From NCBI RefSeq assembly GCF_033807575.1, contig NC_084730.1, forward strand, positions 1,533,986 through 1,597,985: DNA of 64,000 nucleotides, in the 5' to 3' direction. The notes under the pieces are model-generated. The model searched no databases, was not told the DNA's origin, and worked only from the letters and a program-made list of their open reading frames with translations. The stretch is from Cydia pomonella (lineage: Eukaryota; Arthropoda; Insecta; Lepidoptera; Tortricidae). Position numbers and translations under genes: made by a program. Shown piece after piece: positions 24,501 through 33,299 of this stretch; position 1 is the stretch's first letter; each line of letters starts with the position of its first letter.

Positions 24501-26937
24501 GAAATTCACCAGTTACGATACGCTATCCCATACTAGAAGAAACGTCAACGATGTTATTAAGCTTAAAATAAATTTAATAGTGAAAAAAACTACTCTCTTA
24601 GTTGAGACTTGTCCGTGGACGTGAGTTCGCAGTCATTTCTACTTCAAATATCAAATATCAAACATTTATTCAGCAAATAGGCCACAGGGGCACTTTTACA
24701 TGTTCATTTTTACAAACAATAAAAATTAAAAAAAAAAAACTATTACAAATATGGAATCTATGAAATAATAAATACTTTATTAGAGATGTATACTGTCTCT
24801 AAATGTCAAATTACACAAAAAAAACTATGATAAAAAAAAAAACATAAAATACTAAAATTCTTTAGAGATGTATAAGTCTCTAAGTGTCAGAGATAAATTA
24901 TAAAAAAAAAATTAAATTATCCTTAGAGATGTAGAGGGTCGCCAAGGCTTGAATTCTTATATAAATAATTAAAAGACAAAAAATAAAATAATTAAAACAG
25001 ACAAGAACCGAATAAGAAACTTGATACAAAATTTATTTATTTATTTTCATTTTCCAGAAACTCGGCGTGCCGCTAGAAGGCTTTGTACGCGTGCAGTTGA
25101 ACCTCAAAGTGAGCCGCGCGCCCAACATCTACGTGAACAGCATCAACAAGTTCCCGGACATAATCTTCCCCGTCATGTGGATTGAAGAGGTACATAGCCG
25201 ATAGACGAAGATTCTATATTTTATTTTAATCAAAATTAAGCATAAGTAATGACAAATTCATAACCGCAACGCAGCCTTCGTCAGGAGGGTACAAGCATAA
25301 ATCAGCAACAGGCGTCGTCATTTCCCCTTATATCGGTTATTCTAATTCAGTCATTTATTAAGGACACCCCCGAGTCGCATCTGGTCCAAAAGTTCCCATT
25401 ACGCTAGCAGCGTTTCCATGTTGTATAGCCAATGAAAATCCCCTGCATCAGTTACGACCTAGAGCGTGGATCACAGTCCCTATCCCTAAATCTGCGACCA
25501 AGTTCCTTTATAAACAGATTCTGATTTGTCTTTTTCCTCAATTTTTTTAAAACTAGGCCTCGGGCTTTCTGTAAGGTGAACTATGAAATTTCCCATACAA
25601 TAAAGTTTCACGAACTTTTTCAAATGAAATCAAACATCATTTATTTGCAGGCAGATGAGGCCTACAATTACACTTAGGTACATACTAACATACATCATTT
25701 TGGCGACACAGTTTACTGCTGGGTCACCTGCGTCCGTATTTTTGAAACACTAGCAGAATGAACGATTCGTTTCAAACAGGGACCGGTCAACCTCTTCCCA
25801 GACAAAAGCCATTGAACGAGTTAGCCGTTCATTAAACAGCCCAAATCACATGCCTACCACTTGAATTGCTTTCCCATTAATTTGACTTACCTGTAAGAAG
25901 GGGTTTCCCTTACGCGGTTATATGAGTGTAGGAGGGGGTTTCCCTTTCGCGGTCACTTGAAGGTAGGAAGGGGCTTCCCTTTCTTTAAATAAGCTTTTGG
26001 AACAGCTTAATTGTATATTGGATAGCCGACCTTCAGGAACGGGTTTCCCTTAGCTTCCCTAACCTATTCCACACAAAATTAAACCTTATTACGATTTGAT
26101 AAGATACTTTCGATCGCAAGCGACGACGGCGAGGGGCATTATCAAAGAACGTCAAGGCGCGTGCCGATACAACGCGCTAAACACCTACAACGTAAATACT
26201 GAAATATTGCTCTTATTTTTATGGATACAAGGATCAAAATGGCACAAGCGTTATAAGGGCAACCCCTTCAAGAGGCAAGCAGTTCGAACGACTTTTTAAG
26301 CGCTTAGCAAAGGGTATCAAGTATCCGTTTGGTATACCAACATCCGCATTAAAAGTCGTTTAAAAAGCCTTATGAAGGGGTTTTAAACGGGAACGGCTTT
26401 GGTTAGCAAAGTCGAACGAAATACTCCTTCAAAAACCCTCGAAGGGGATACGGGACCGGTCCCTGGTTTCAAATGCTAATAATGACCACCTTCCACTTGC
26501 AGGGTATCCACGAAGTAACGACCCCGATCTGGCGATGGATCTACCTAGCCACCACCGTCGGCCCCATCGCAGCCCCCCTGCTCACCTACTCCATGATCGT
26601 CTTCGGCATCTTAACCATGATATGCGTCTTCATCAAAGCGTACAAAAGTTTCGTCATCGGACAAAATTCTATAGAAATAGTTGAGATAGGTCGAGAGACT
26701 TTAAGGAGGGGCTCTATGATTCTACATAGCACGCAGAAGATATGTTTAAGAGATCCTCCTTATATCTTGCTGCCACAGACGAGCATAGAGAGTGGAGTCA
26801 GAGAGTTTAGTCAGAGTCTGGGTGACGTGGGGAAGGCTGATTTAGGTTTAGAATGTGAAACTTTAATTAGGTCTGATAATAGTTTTATAATATCAGAGAG
26901 AAGGTGTAGTTTAGGGTTTAGGTTGCCAAACTTTTAG
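15406..26937 (+). CDS. CD36-family class B scavenger receptor (nine exons seen, N-terminus missing)
   Basis: Nine exons join in phase through GT-AG sites to give 475 residues and a stop: 15406-15544, 17273-17400, 17777-17861, 20269-20402, 21347-21468, 23283-23417, 23895-24013, 25058-25189, 26503-26937. Family landmarks in order: EKVNIKFHDNDTITY; LDKINGLDHLPHWKDSPCN; DLVHVYDKDICR; the cysteine motif RCYCQGEKCPPRGLQN then SPC; VYLSYPHFYDAEP; a final transmembrane helix (about residues 343-374). CD36 proteins are two-pass membrane receptors with a large glycosylated loop that bind and transfer lipids. The N-terminal helix and about 80-90 residues are absent; their exons are upstream or unrecognised. 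It resembles the emp/SCRB branch more than SNMPs, but the exact orthologue is not fixed. The C-terminal tail (about 100 residues) is unusually long. The first visible exon is followed by a tandem array of copies of itself. Confidence 0.92.
15541..16706 (+). repeat. 132-bp tandem array derived from exon a and its splice donor
   Basis: The string ACTGGTGAGT (once ACTGGTGTGT) recurs at 15541, 15673, 15805, 15937, 16069, 16201, 16333, 16465 and 16597, an exact 132-bp (44-codon) period, with a tenth, shortened copy ending near 16706. Each unit holds nearly all of the exon coding sequence and a 5' splice donor, but no polypyrimidine-AG acceptor. Units 15541-15936 and 15937-16332 form a three-unit, 396-bp higher-order repeat; the last units are nearly identical to each other. 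In the exon frame, the first TAA is at 15725-15727; a second is near 16120. Open frames in the array are by-products, not separate genes. Confidence 0.97.
17097..17170 (-). mobile_element. LINE 3' end with (TTAC)n tail
   Basis: GTAAGTAAGTAAGTAAGTAA followed by ATATTCTTTATTGCACCAAC is the reverse complement of the 3' end seen at 22150-22235. Only the 3' extremity is clear. A separate GATAA-type tail with TGTTTATTTGTAAAGTCATG lies at 16718-16755. Confidence 0.6.
17273..17400 (+). CDS. CD36-family exon b
   Basis: The acceptor is TTTTGTTTCAG and the donor GTATGT. It encodes SFSPNLAGLVVSGLASVLSV and then AYKKTAEPFVKVTAEQLVFG. It starts in phase 0 and ends after two bases of a Gly codon. Lies in the extracellular loop. 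Confidence 0.92.
17440..17750. repeat. Interspersed repeat overlapping a LINE-like 3' end
   Basis: The string GAGAAGATTTAAATCCCTCC (and a variant at 17538) plus the GGGACACATATTTTC stretch recur in reverse complement at 58540-58690. It is intronic here, just before exon c. Confidence 0.7.
17777..17861 (+). CDS. CD36-family exon c
   Basis: The acceptor is TTTTATAG and the donor GTAAGT. It completes the split Gly, encodes YDDPLVTLAHYFYPKGKRPN and ends LLLA in phase 0. It corresponds to the family's G-Y-x-D-P-L segment. Confidence 0.92.
18405..18540. repeat. Palindromic MITE, copy 2
   Basis: AGTCGCCATCAGATACAACG at the left and a near reverse complement at the right give a fold-back like that of 14700-14838. 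Intronic. Confidence 0.7.
18651..19944 (-). mobile_element. 5'-truncated copy of the 46249 LINE
   Basis: On the - strand it contains the last third of the element. A 304-codon frame (19947-19033) matches the C-terminus of the 46510 ORF residue for residue from ILGPFLFLIYINDLP to the stop, then the same 3' UTR and a (TTGAA)n tail at 18651-18682. Truncation falls inside RT motif 4. It is inserted antisense in the CD36 intron between exons c and d. The near absence of differences means very recent retrotransposition. Confidence 0.95.
20269..20402 (+). CDS. CD36-family exon d
   Basis: The acceptor is GATATTTCCAG and the donor GTATTA. It encodes RNGTLDEVSTIYTGQKSMSR followed by FGYLDKINGLDHLPHWKDSP and CNDI, with a split Arg codon at the end. 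It contains the first conserved cysteine of the loop and an N-G-T glycosylation sequon. Confidence 0.93.
20970..21013. repeat. Perfect hairpin, 20-bp stem, 4-nt loop
   Basis: Bases 20970-20989 and 20994-21013 are exact reverse complements around TTTG. It lies in the intron between exons d and e. Confidence 0.92.
21165..21305 (-). mobile_element. LINE 3' fragment encoding a C2H2 finger
   Basis: On the - strand one frame reads CPQCSRTFGSKIGYTSHLRA followed by H, a C-x2-C-x12-H-x3-H finger, then a stop and a (TAA/TTA)-rich tail. This ending is typical of a LINE family common in animals. It lies just upstream of exon e and is not part of the receptor. Confidence 0.6.
21347..21468 (+). CDS. CD36-family exon e
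   Basis: The acceptor is ATTATTTCAG and the donor GTCAGT. It encodes ASEGSFFPPRAVTKSDLVHV and YDKDICRILPLQYRRDIYKD, containing the family's S-F-x-P and D-x-C-R motifs. It joins exon d in a split Arg and exon f in a split Gly. Confidence 0.93.
21931..22336. mobile_element. Non-autonomous hAT-like element, 8-bp TSD GATATAAT
   Basis: The ends are CAGTGATCGGAACTATGGGA and its reverse complement, with about 45 bp of matching arms. GATATAAT flanks both sides exactly (21923-21930, 22337-22344). Eight-base duplications and CAG-type ends are hallmarks of hAT elements. A LINE 3' end (22075-22235) has inserted inside. Confidence 0.85.
22075..22235 (+). mobile_element. LINE 3' end with (TTAC)n tail
   Basis: TGGAAGAGATCGC...GATAAGACCGCC, then GGTGCAATAAAGAATA and a TTAC repeat. 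The same 3' UTR signature recurs at 51776, 62275 and 62725, each with a different tail. Confidence 0.75.
22666..22850. repeat. Direct duplication, copy 1 (partner 23070-23245)
   Basis: About 165 bp from AACGTTCCG through ATTTTATTGTGAAGTTGGCG to CGCTAACTTCACACC occur twice about 410 bp apart in the intron before exon f. Each copy ends in an inverted repeat (GTGAAGTTGGCGGCC / GGCCGCTAACTTCAC). Confidence 0.85.
23070..23245. repeat. Direct duplication, copy 2 (partner 22666-22850)
   Basis: Same sequence with a short deletion inside the hairpin loop. It ends about 40 bp before the exon f acceptor. Confidence 0.85.
23283..23417 (+). CDS. CD36-family exon f (cysteine-rich)
   Basis: The acceptor is ATCTCTTCCAG and the donor GTGAGT. 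It encodes IQTGLYTPPASTFESADVNP, then DNRCYCQGEKCPPRGLQNIS and PCQY. The C-x-C...C...C pattern forms the conserved disulphide core of the family; N-I-S is a glycosylation sequon. Confidence 0.94.
23455..23790. repeat. Dispersed repeat related to 38440-38930
   Basis: The left edge (ACACAGTTACATATGCATCT) and right edge (ATCGATATACTTATAAGTCT, ACATTCAAAACTGTT) match the ends of the minisatellite-bearing element at 38440-38930. Another edge lies at 54630-54715. Confidence 0.6.
23895..24013 (+). CDS. CD36-family exon g
   Basis: The acceptor is TTTACTTCCAG and the donor GTAAGT. It completes a Ser codon, encodes APVYLSYPHFYDAEPSLLDK and FEGLKPVQKTHETYFMIQP, and ends in phase 0. It contains the family's S-x-P-H-F motif. 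Confidence 0.94.
24296..24530 (-). mobile_element. tRNA-like SINE, copy 1
   Basis: On the - strand, A-box GGTAGCTCAGATGGCAGAG and B-box AAGTTCAAGTCTC form a tRNA-like core with an anticodon-like stem CTGGA/TCCAG. The core is preceded by a block (CCGGAGTTCCAAGTCATAT on +) also found beside the core at 52968-53150. The acceptor stem is degenerate, so this is a repeat and not a working tRNA gene. Confidence 0.6.
24640..25030 (-). mobile_element. LINE 3' end with (ATATTTG)n tail
   Basis: CAAATATCAAATATCAAACA followed by TTTATTCAGCAAATAGGCCA and A-rich sequence is an antisense LINE 3' end. The rest is low-complexity A/T sequence up to exon h. Confidence 0.5.
25058..25189 (+). CDS. CD36-family exon h
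   Basis: The acceptor is TCATTTTCCAG and the donor GTACAT. It has 44 codons, phase 0 at both ends: KLGVPLEGFVRVQLNLKVSR, APNIYVNSINKFPDIIFPVM, WIEE. It corresponds to the family's G-x-P-x2-a-x2-R-x-Q-x-N segment. Confidence 0.94.
25777..26465. mobile_element. Non-autonomous hAT-like element, 8-bp TSD GTTTCAAA
   Basis: The ends are CAGGGACCGGT and ACCGGTCCCTG. GTTTCAAA is duplicated exactly at 25769-25776 and 26466-26473. The interior holds imperfect tandem GGGGTTTCCCTT units (25895-26055) and no transposase frame. It sits in the last CD36 intron, 37 bp before the final exon, leaving only a short branch-point and acceptor region. Confidence 0.9.
26503..26937 (+). CDS. CD36-family exon i (last; transmembrane and tail)
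   Basis: The acceptor is TTCCACTTGCAG. It encodes GIHEVTTPIWRWIYLATTVG, then a hydrophobic helix through PIAAPLLTYSMIVFGILTMI and CVFIKAY, then a charged tail of about 100 residues to the TAG at 26935-26937. Most CD36 relatives have much shorter cytoplasmic tails. Confidence 0.94.
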   Translation, partial: GIHEVTTPIWRWIYLATTVGPIAAPLLTYSMIVFGILTMICVFIKAYKSFVIGQNSIEIVEIGRETLRRGSMILHSTQKICLRDPPYILLPQTSIESGVREFSQSLGDVGKADLGLECETLIRSDNSFIISERRCSLGFRLPNF

Positions 26938-27410
26938 GTTAACTGTGAATTTGTGTATGTATAACATTAACATATACTAGGCGATGTTGTTACCTATTTT
27001 TTATATGAATGAAAACTACTTGATGTTTTTGGTGCTTTTTCTATATGTTTTCATTGCGCGCAGTATGGGTGACGTTATTCATATGGATAAAGTTTTGTAC
27101 GAATCAAGAAAATACCGTAAATTACTCAACATTTACGCCTAACTAGCGGGTCACAAGTATTTGTCTCTTTCAGATGAACTTGTCAGAAAGAGATAAAAGC
27201 TTCACGTTATTCTCAAATATTCATATGTTAGTGTTATACGTCAAGAATCGTTTTTGCTTGCATGTGCCAGTGAGTGACGTTTTAACAAAATTATTTTTAG
27301 GCATTGGCGTTTTATTTAAACTTATGTTTAGTTTTGTTTCGAATTCGGGAGTTTTTATGTTATTTCTGCTCGTGAGCTCTTTCGATACTGATATACAATA
27401 ATAATTATAC

Positions 27411-27416
27411 AATAAA
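27411..27416 (+). terminator. Poly(A) signal AATAAA, likely of the CD36-family gene
   Basis: First AATAAA in an exon-like context after the stop, 474 bp downstream, followed by an AT-rich stretch. Transcript data would be needed to confirm use. Confidence 0.5.
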
Positions 27417-27612
27417 ACTTATTATTATTATAACTTATTTTATTATTTGTAACGCTAAAGCTGAAAACAATACATGCAAGCCTATTCATAATTTTGTTAA
27501 AAACGTCTTTTTTATCGTATGAATGTTGCTCGAATGTTTTATATTTAAGAATATTTGCTCATTAGGTACCTATACCCATACAAGTTCCCAAATAAGTGAA
27601 ATATATAGTATA

Positions 27613-27845
27613 ATAGTACATTACGATACAAGTGCGAAAAATAGGAAATTCGAAACGAGTGGCGATAAATTAAAACACGACCGAAGGGAGTGTTTTAAAT
27701 CGACACGAGTTGCGAATTACCTATTCGCACATGTATCGTACAACGTTTTACAGTACATATGGCCCTTTAAATGTTCGACACAGTAACATAATATGCTACT
27801 TCTCGCACTAGTGCTATAAAGTAGCCCCATATGTACTGTAAAATA
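27613..27845. repeat. Double-hairpin MITE, copy 1 of 3
   Basis: Two fold-backs lie in tandem: ACGATACAAGTGCGAAAAAT pairs with TTCGCACATGTATCGT, and TACAGTACATATGG pairs with CCATATGTACTGTA. Nearly identical copies lie at 40323-40558 and 62476-62707. Confidence 0.9.
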
Positions 27846-28143
27846 TTTTTTAAAATTGTTTTAAATTTTATATTAAGGGCGTTTAGGACAAATTACGTTT
27901 GTCTATGATAAATAAGTTTCGAGATTTATTTTCAGGGAATTTTATAATATGTTGCAAAATCGATGAATAATATTGACATTTCTGATTATGGTGTGGCTAC
28001 CATTCTATTTTTGCTGGCAAGTGGAATTGCTCAGATCGTCAAAATGATCTTAAAGTAACTTTATTGTTTAAAGAAAGCGTGTGCAGATCATTGTGAACAT
28101 CTCGCCTGCTCAGCTACTTTTGCCGCTGCCGCCCTGACTGTAT

Positions 28144-28538
28144 AGTCATTCGATTTGTAGCTGGCCCCGAGCGGCTAATCCTTTGTCTATTGTTAAGCAT
28201 AACCGCACATCCTAAAAACCTGCACCTGCATAAAAAAAAAAAACATTTATTAATAAATGGTCCCGTCACTTTAACCGGTTATTGAAGTACAACTCCTATG
28301 AAAATTGCAATAAGATTCAAAATGGAAAAATAATTTGGGATCTTGTGTGGTCGCTCTACGGTTAACTGAGTGCCGGCGAGTTCTGTAACCAGACTAAAAT
28401 GTATCCTTGAGATGCGAAACGAAGAGCGCATCTACACTGGTTTTTTGAGCGTTGGACTAGCCCGCGCTCAGGTGCCACTTTTACTCAACAATAGACAAAC
28501 GATTAGCCATTTGGGGCCAGCTACAAATCGAACGACTT
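28144..28538. repeat. TIR element with about 50-bp arms
   Basis: 28144-28194 (with TCGATTTGTAGCTGGCCCC) is the imperfect reverse complement of 28487-28538. The interior has no open frame; an A-rich and tail-like insertion is seen near 28235. Confidence 0.75.
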
Positions 28539-28549
28539 AACGAGTATGA

Positions 28550-29550
28550 TGGACAAAGGTGACAATGTGAATGAGTAACTGATACTACACCGTGTGACAC
28601 GAGGAAACCGAAACATTTTAAGTACGCATTTCTGAGGCCAAAAGAAAAAAAAAATATATGACTATATGTATGCCAAAAAAACTGTGTTTTTTTTTTAATG
28701 AATTTGTACAGAAAAAGTTTATGTTATTGGTAAAACTGGCACTTGCAATGAATTTAACTTTTTTGTTTCACAAAAAATAGTTTGTACAAAGTGCTACTTG
28801 TCACTTTTTGACATCTATCAATAAGTTTATTTAGACTACGCCCCATAATGGCATCATCACGATCAAAAAGGCGTTTTGCACTAAGTTACAATACGAAGAT
28901 TTTGTTTTATTGGTATTAACTTTGAAACTAGGCGAATTAAAAAAATATATAACAAAATCTTTAAATGTGATCGGGAATACACTGTTAAAATCTTTCGGGT
29001 TCCTCGCGTTACACCATGTATACATACATTGGTTTTTCAAAAATGGTTGTGTATATATGTATGAAATAAGTACCTACGAGTACGTACGGCGATCTTTTTA
29101 AAGACGATAACTTAACATTAAACACATTTCGTACGTGTTTATATAAAATATATATTGCTCTGAATGTGTGGATTCAATACTTTATTGAAAATGGGTGAAA
29201 CATAATTATATATTGTCACGCTTAACTATATGACAACTAATTTTACTACAACAATTCATGGTTTGGATTAGTTTGGTAAATTTGTTTCAAATTGTGGCAT
29301 ATAGGTGTATATTATACAATGATTATACCCTAAAATCTTCAATATCTGTTCGATTATTGGTGATGGACTTGGGTTCCAAATAAAATTGACCAATTGAACT
29401 TAATCCTAACATAAAATACAACCCCGGTATGTATAAAATATTTTTATTATAAAATATGTTTCGTCGTAATATGTAGGGAATTTCTCTTGTCCAGTTTTAA
29501 CAATATTGAATGGTTACCAGTTGAGAACAAATACATTTTATATTTATATA
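28550..29550. other. AT-rich intergenic sequence
   Basis: No gene, tRNA or clear repeat boundary recognised. Confidence 0.4.
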
Positions 29551-29559
29551 CGTAATGTG

Positions 29560-30115
29560 CAGGGGTCGGACAAAAAGTGCGGATGACGTAAAAATGACGT
29601 AATCTTGCACACAGGATGATGTTTGAGTTTGTATTTAAACTTCCGTGTGACATGTAGTAACAAAGTAGTATTAATGAAGTAACAAAATAATCGTAAATAA
29701 ATCCATGGAATTAATAATACAGGTGGTAGGGTGATGTAGTGAATAAAATAAATTTCACGAAACTTGTTACCATAAGGTATAATTATTTGAAATTAGTTAG
29801 AACAAGTCTGTGGGATTGCCACAATATTCGAGTAAAGATGACATTTTAGAGCGTTTTCTTATACATTAGTAAATATAAATTTTAGCTAAATATAATCGTG
29901 AAGATACAATAGCTAAACAATAACGAAGTCAATTTATTGTTCATCTGATTGACAATGTGTCAGTCAAAAACGTACTTACTCATTTCAAGTGGCGATATCG
30001 TTTAATAAAGAGGTTGATAAATGATAAGTGATAATTGTTTATGAAAATCAAAAATACTATTTGAAATCATCCTATAAGTGGTTTGACGTCATCCACACTT
30101 TTTGTCCGACCCCTG
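29560..30115. mobile_element. Non-autonomous hAT-like element, TSD TAATGTG
   Basis: The ends CAGGGGTCGGACAAAAAGTG and the reverse complement match at 29 of 30 positions. TAATGTG is duplicated at 29553-29559 and 30116-30122. The 556-bp interior has no transposase. Confidence 0.88.
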
Positions 30116-30324
30116 TAATGTGTGATATAAGTACGATTTAAACGACCTCTTGTACCTATATCAACAATTTTACTATTTGACAAGTCTGGAACAGGCTAAA
30201 TAATATGTAACTATTTTATTTTAAAATGTATACTAACGTATATAATCTATATTTTTTATAAGTTTTCAGTCGATAATGTATGTATGTATGGAAGTACACT
30301 TTGCGCCTATTTTTTTTTTAATAT

Positions 30325-30420
30325 CATGTATGTATGTATGTCACTTTATTGCACATAAACAGGTTAACATAAAACAGACAAAACAGAACAAAAAAAATGT
30401 TATGTACAAAGGCGAACTTA
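30325..30420 (-). mobile_element. LINE 3' end with (CATA)n tail
   Basis: TATGTATGTATGTCACTTTA followed by TTGCACATAAACAGG is an antisense 3' end with a tetranucleotide tail. How far the LINE extends beyond 30420 is unclear. Confidence 0.5.
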
Positions 30421-31244
30421 TCCCTAAAAGGGATCTAAGGGGATAATTATTTTACTAAGAATTTTTCTATCCATTGTGACCATATTGTGACAGAAAAAAT
30501 TACTCCAATACCTGCAAATTGTCAGTAAATTTAATGGTAATGGGACAATGGTAGACAACTTCGTGGAATGCTCGAAAAGTATATAAGTCCAAATTTCAAA
30601 TGGTCGGTATTTACACAAGTATATATTATTTGTAAACAAATGGATTGTTAGAAATGGAATTTGCTCAATTTTTGTTGAATTATATATTTTTGGTCTGAAA
30701 CCAAGGTATTTTAAATCTATTGAACTAAAAATTACGCTGTTTCTTGTTAAAATATGACTATTTAAATAATATAAGTCAATTTAAGATTATGAAGTTGGTT
30801 TTTTTCATTAACGACAATGGACAATATAATTAAATCTAAAAAAATATTTTTGCTAACCCACTTTTATGGAACTACTAGGGACATTAGGGCTATAGTTTTT
30901 AAAATCGGTTAATAAATAATAGAAGAACAAATTAATTAAGTTTTGAACAACTTTTTTGGAATATTAATTACGTATACCATTCATATTTATAACAAAATCT
31001 AGCTTTTTCCCGCGTTTTTCTCTCGGCCAAATTAGTTTTTAATATAATAGATAATTATCCTGGTCGTTATTTTGAAAGGTTCCAAAGGAAGAGAAAGCCG
31101 CGGGCAACAGCTAGCTATGTTTAGGAAGAGCTTTAAATCAAGACTTTTCTGTTTTTTTTTTTTCTATTTTTAGAAGTTTTTTTTTTTAATTTCATAGGTG
31201 GCGTTTACATTTCTAAAAGTTGTATATACGTATACTATTTTATA

Positions 31245-31561
31245 TCCCTTCGTGTGTGGAATTCCCTCAGCGGGAGGGCAAAAAATGGCCACGGCTGCGG
31301 GCCTCTATTTTGCACATTTTGTCGCGTCTGTCGGGGATTGGGCGGGCCAACACACCATCGTCCAATTAAACACGGAAAGTTTATTGACAATATTAAACAA
31401 CTGTAGCCTATCCTTGTCTAATGATCTCCCATTGTTATATCTTAGAGCAGTGCAGAGCCTATTTTTGGCACTCAACTTTCCGTCAAGAAACCCGCAGACG
31501 CACCGATAACCCTTTCTGGCATCAGCATATGTGCAAAATGGTTGTCTGACACACGAAGGGA
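31245..31561. mobile_element. 317-bp TIR element, TA target
   Basis: The ends are TCCCTTCGTGTGT and ACACACGAAGGGA with TA on each side. A 103-codon frame inside shows no family features and is probably fortuitous. Confidence 0.75.
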
Positions 31562-33184
31562 TATCCAGTTATTTTATGAATATATATTATTTATTTTTAA
31601 GTTTAATTACCAGATTAAATAGTAATAATGTTATTTAACACACAATGTTCTGAAAGTACGATTGTTTAATTTGGATTTTATAATAATTGAAATGAAACTA
31701 AATTGACGAAAGCTTAACCCAATCAAATGGATTCGAAACTACTTTCACGGCATTTTTTTTATAAAGAAATGTAACGCCATCTATCGAAGTATTCACGTAA
31801 GTTTAATAACCTCATTTAAAATAGTAAATAGGGTGCCTACATTCCATGTGAATTATAGAAATGGGTAAATATGGATTTGTGTACAATTGTACTCAGAATT
31901 GTAAATAATATTTTTTAAGAATGTACTTTTGTATCCAATTTTTGTTTATAATAAAAGTTATGGTAAACTTTATTGATATATATTTTTTATTACCTTTCTT
32001 TTGCATGTACACATTTAATGTTCTCAGTCAGATATATATATGTTGTGCTTATAACCAGACATCGGACTTTTGGGGGCAAAATTTAATGACTGGTAATTGC
32101 GAATTGTAGATGATAAGGAATAACATAGTTTATTTGTAAAAAAATATGATTCTGTTTAAGGTATTATTCTCTTCTTTATTTTGCAATGAATTGCTTTATA
32201 TTTATTTATAACATCTCTAAAATAGGTATGTATGTAAGTGAAATGTAATATTCTTTTAGGGAAACATATCTATTTATTTATTGTAAAAATATAACAATCA
32301 TAATACACTTTGAAACAAAAACTATCTTAACCTATGGGTTCTAAATCATATGTACAGGAATCTCCTATACGTTTGCAGCTTCAGCGGCATCACTGCTTGC
32401 CCTTAACGACGTCGTACCGAGGTGGGATGGCGCGAGGGTGTCTACGCAAGTTGCGTCCCATATTAGGGCTCCTCTACACGATGGCCCAGGGTAGGCCATA
32501 AGGCACGAAGGGACGCAGCTATGCGGTGGAATGAGATAGCAGTATCACTTGCTCCTTCTAACGCATAAATGCGCCATTAGGCTCCAATGTAGCTGGCATG
32601 TTATCTAATACGAAAAATACAAAATTACAAATACAAAGTATGTAGATATTTGATTTAGAAGGGGACAACGTTGTTGTTTAACCGCTTTTGCTACCCGATA
32701 TAATATTGATACCCGAGCAAGCGAAAGATTCCATAAGTGAACTGCGAGCGTTTGAAATGTGGAGTCTTGAGCGTTGCGAGGGTTTCAAGGCACGAGAGAG
32801 GCAAAATTTGCCACACCAACAGAAGGAGCATACTAACCGTAAAACATCAAACAAAATCAAACCCTAGTGAACGCTATTGAATATTTATCACACATCACAC
32901 GAATAATCATTTAAAGGTAAATGCTACCAGCCAACATAAGAAAACAATTCAACATTCGCATCAAATTACTTTGCCACTCTTGTGGATAAAATGCAACTTT
33001 ATCATCAGTTCTTGAACAAGCAAGATAGTCTTTAGGGGCTGGTGTGGTAAAAATATATGCAATTAGTGGCGTATATATCGAAGTGCACAATGACCGTTTA
33101 TTTAAAAATATAGAAAACAACGAACTGTTGTTCTAATAATGAGGACATTACACAATACGAGAAATCAGGGCCATCTGGCGGTTA
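31562..33184. other. Intergenic sequence, no gene recognised
   Basis: AT-rich to 32300, then a more GC-rich patch (32390-32610) and 32680-32860 with GCGAGCG-type repeat-like sequence. No splice-framed coding sequence was seen. Confidence 0.35.
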
Positions 33185-33299
33185 GTTGTTTACTTTTTTT
33201 CATTATCGTTAACTTCCTTTTCTATTTCATGTAATTTAGAAATCTTTTCGATCTTAGTACGTTTTTTCTGTAAGAAATTAATTTTACTTTGTAAAGCTA

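Noticed and set aside
31198..31509. 103-codon frame as a membrane protein gene
   Set aside because: It falls inside a 317-bp TIR element, with no domain or splice support.
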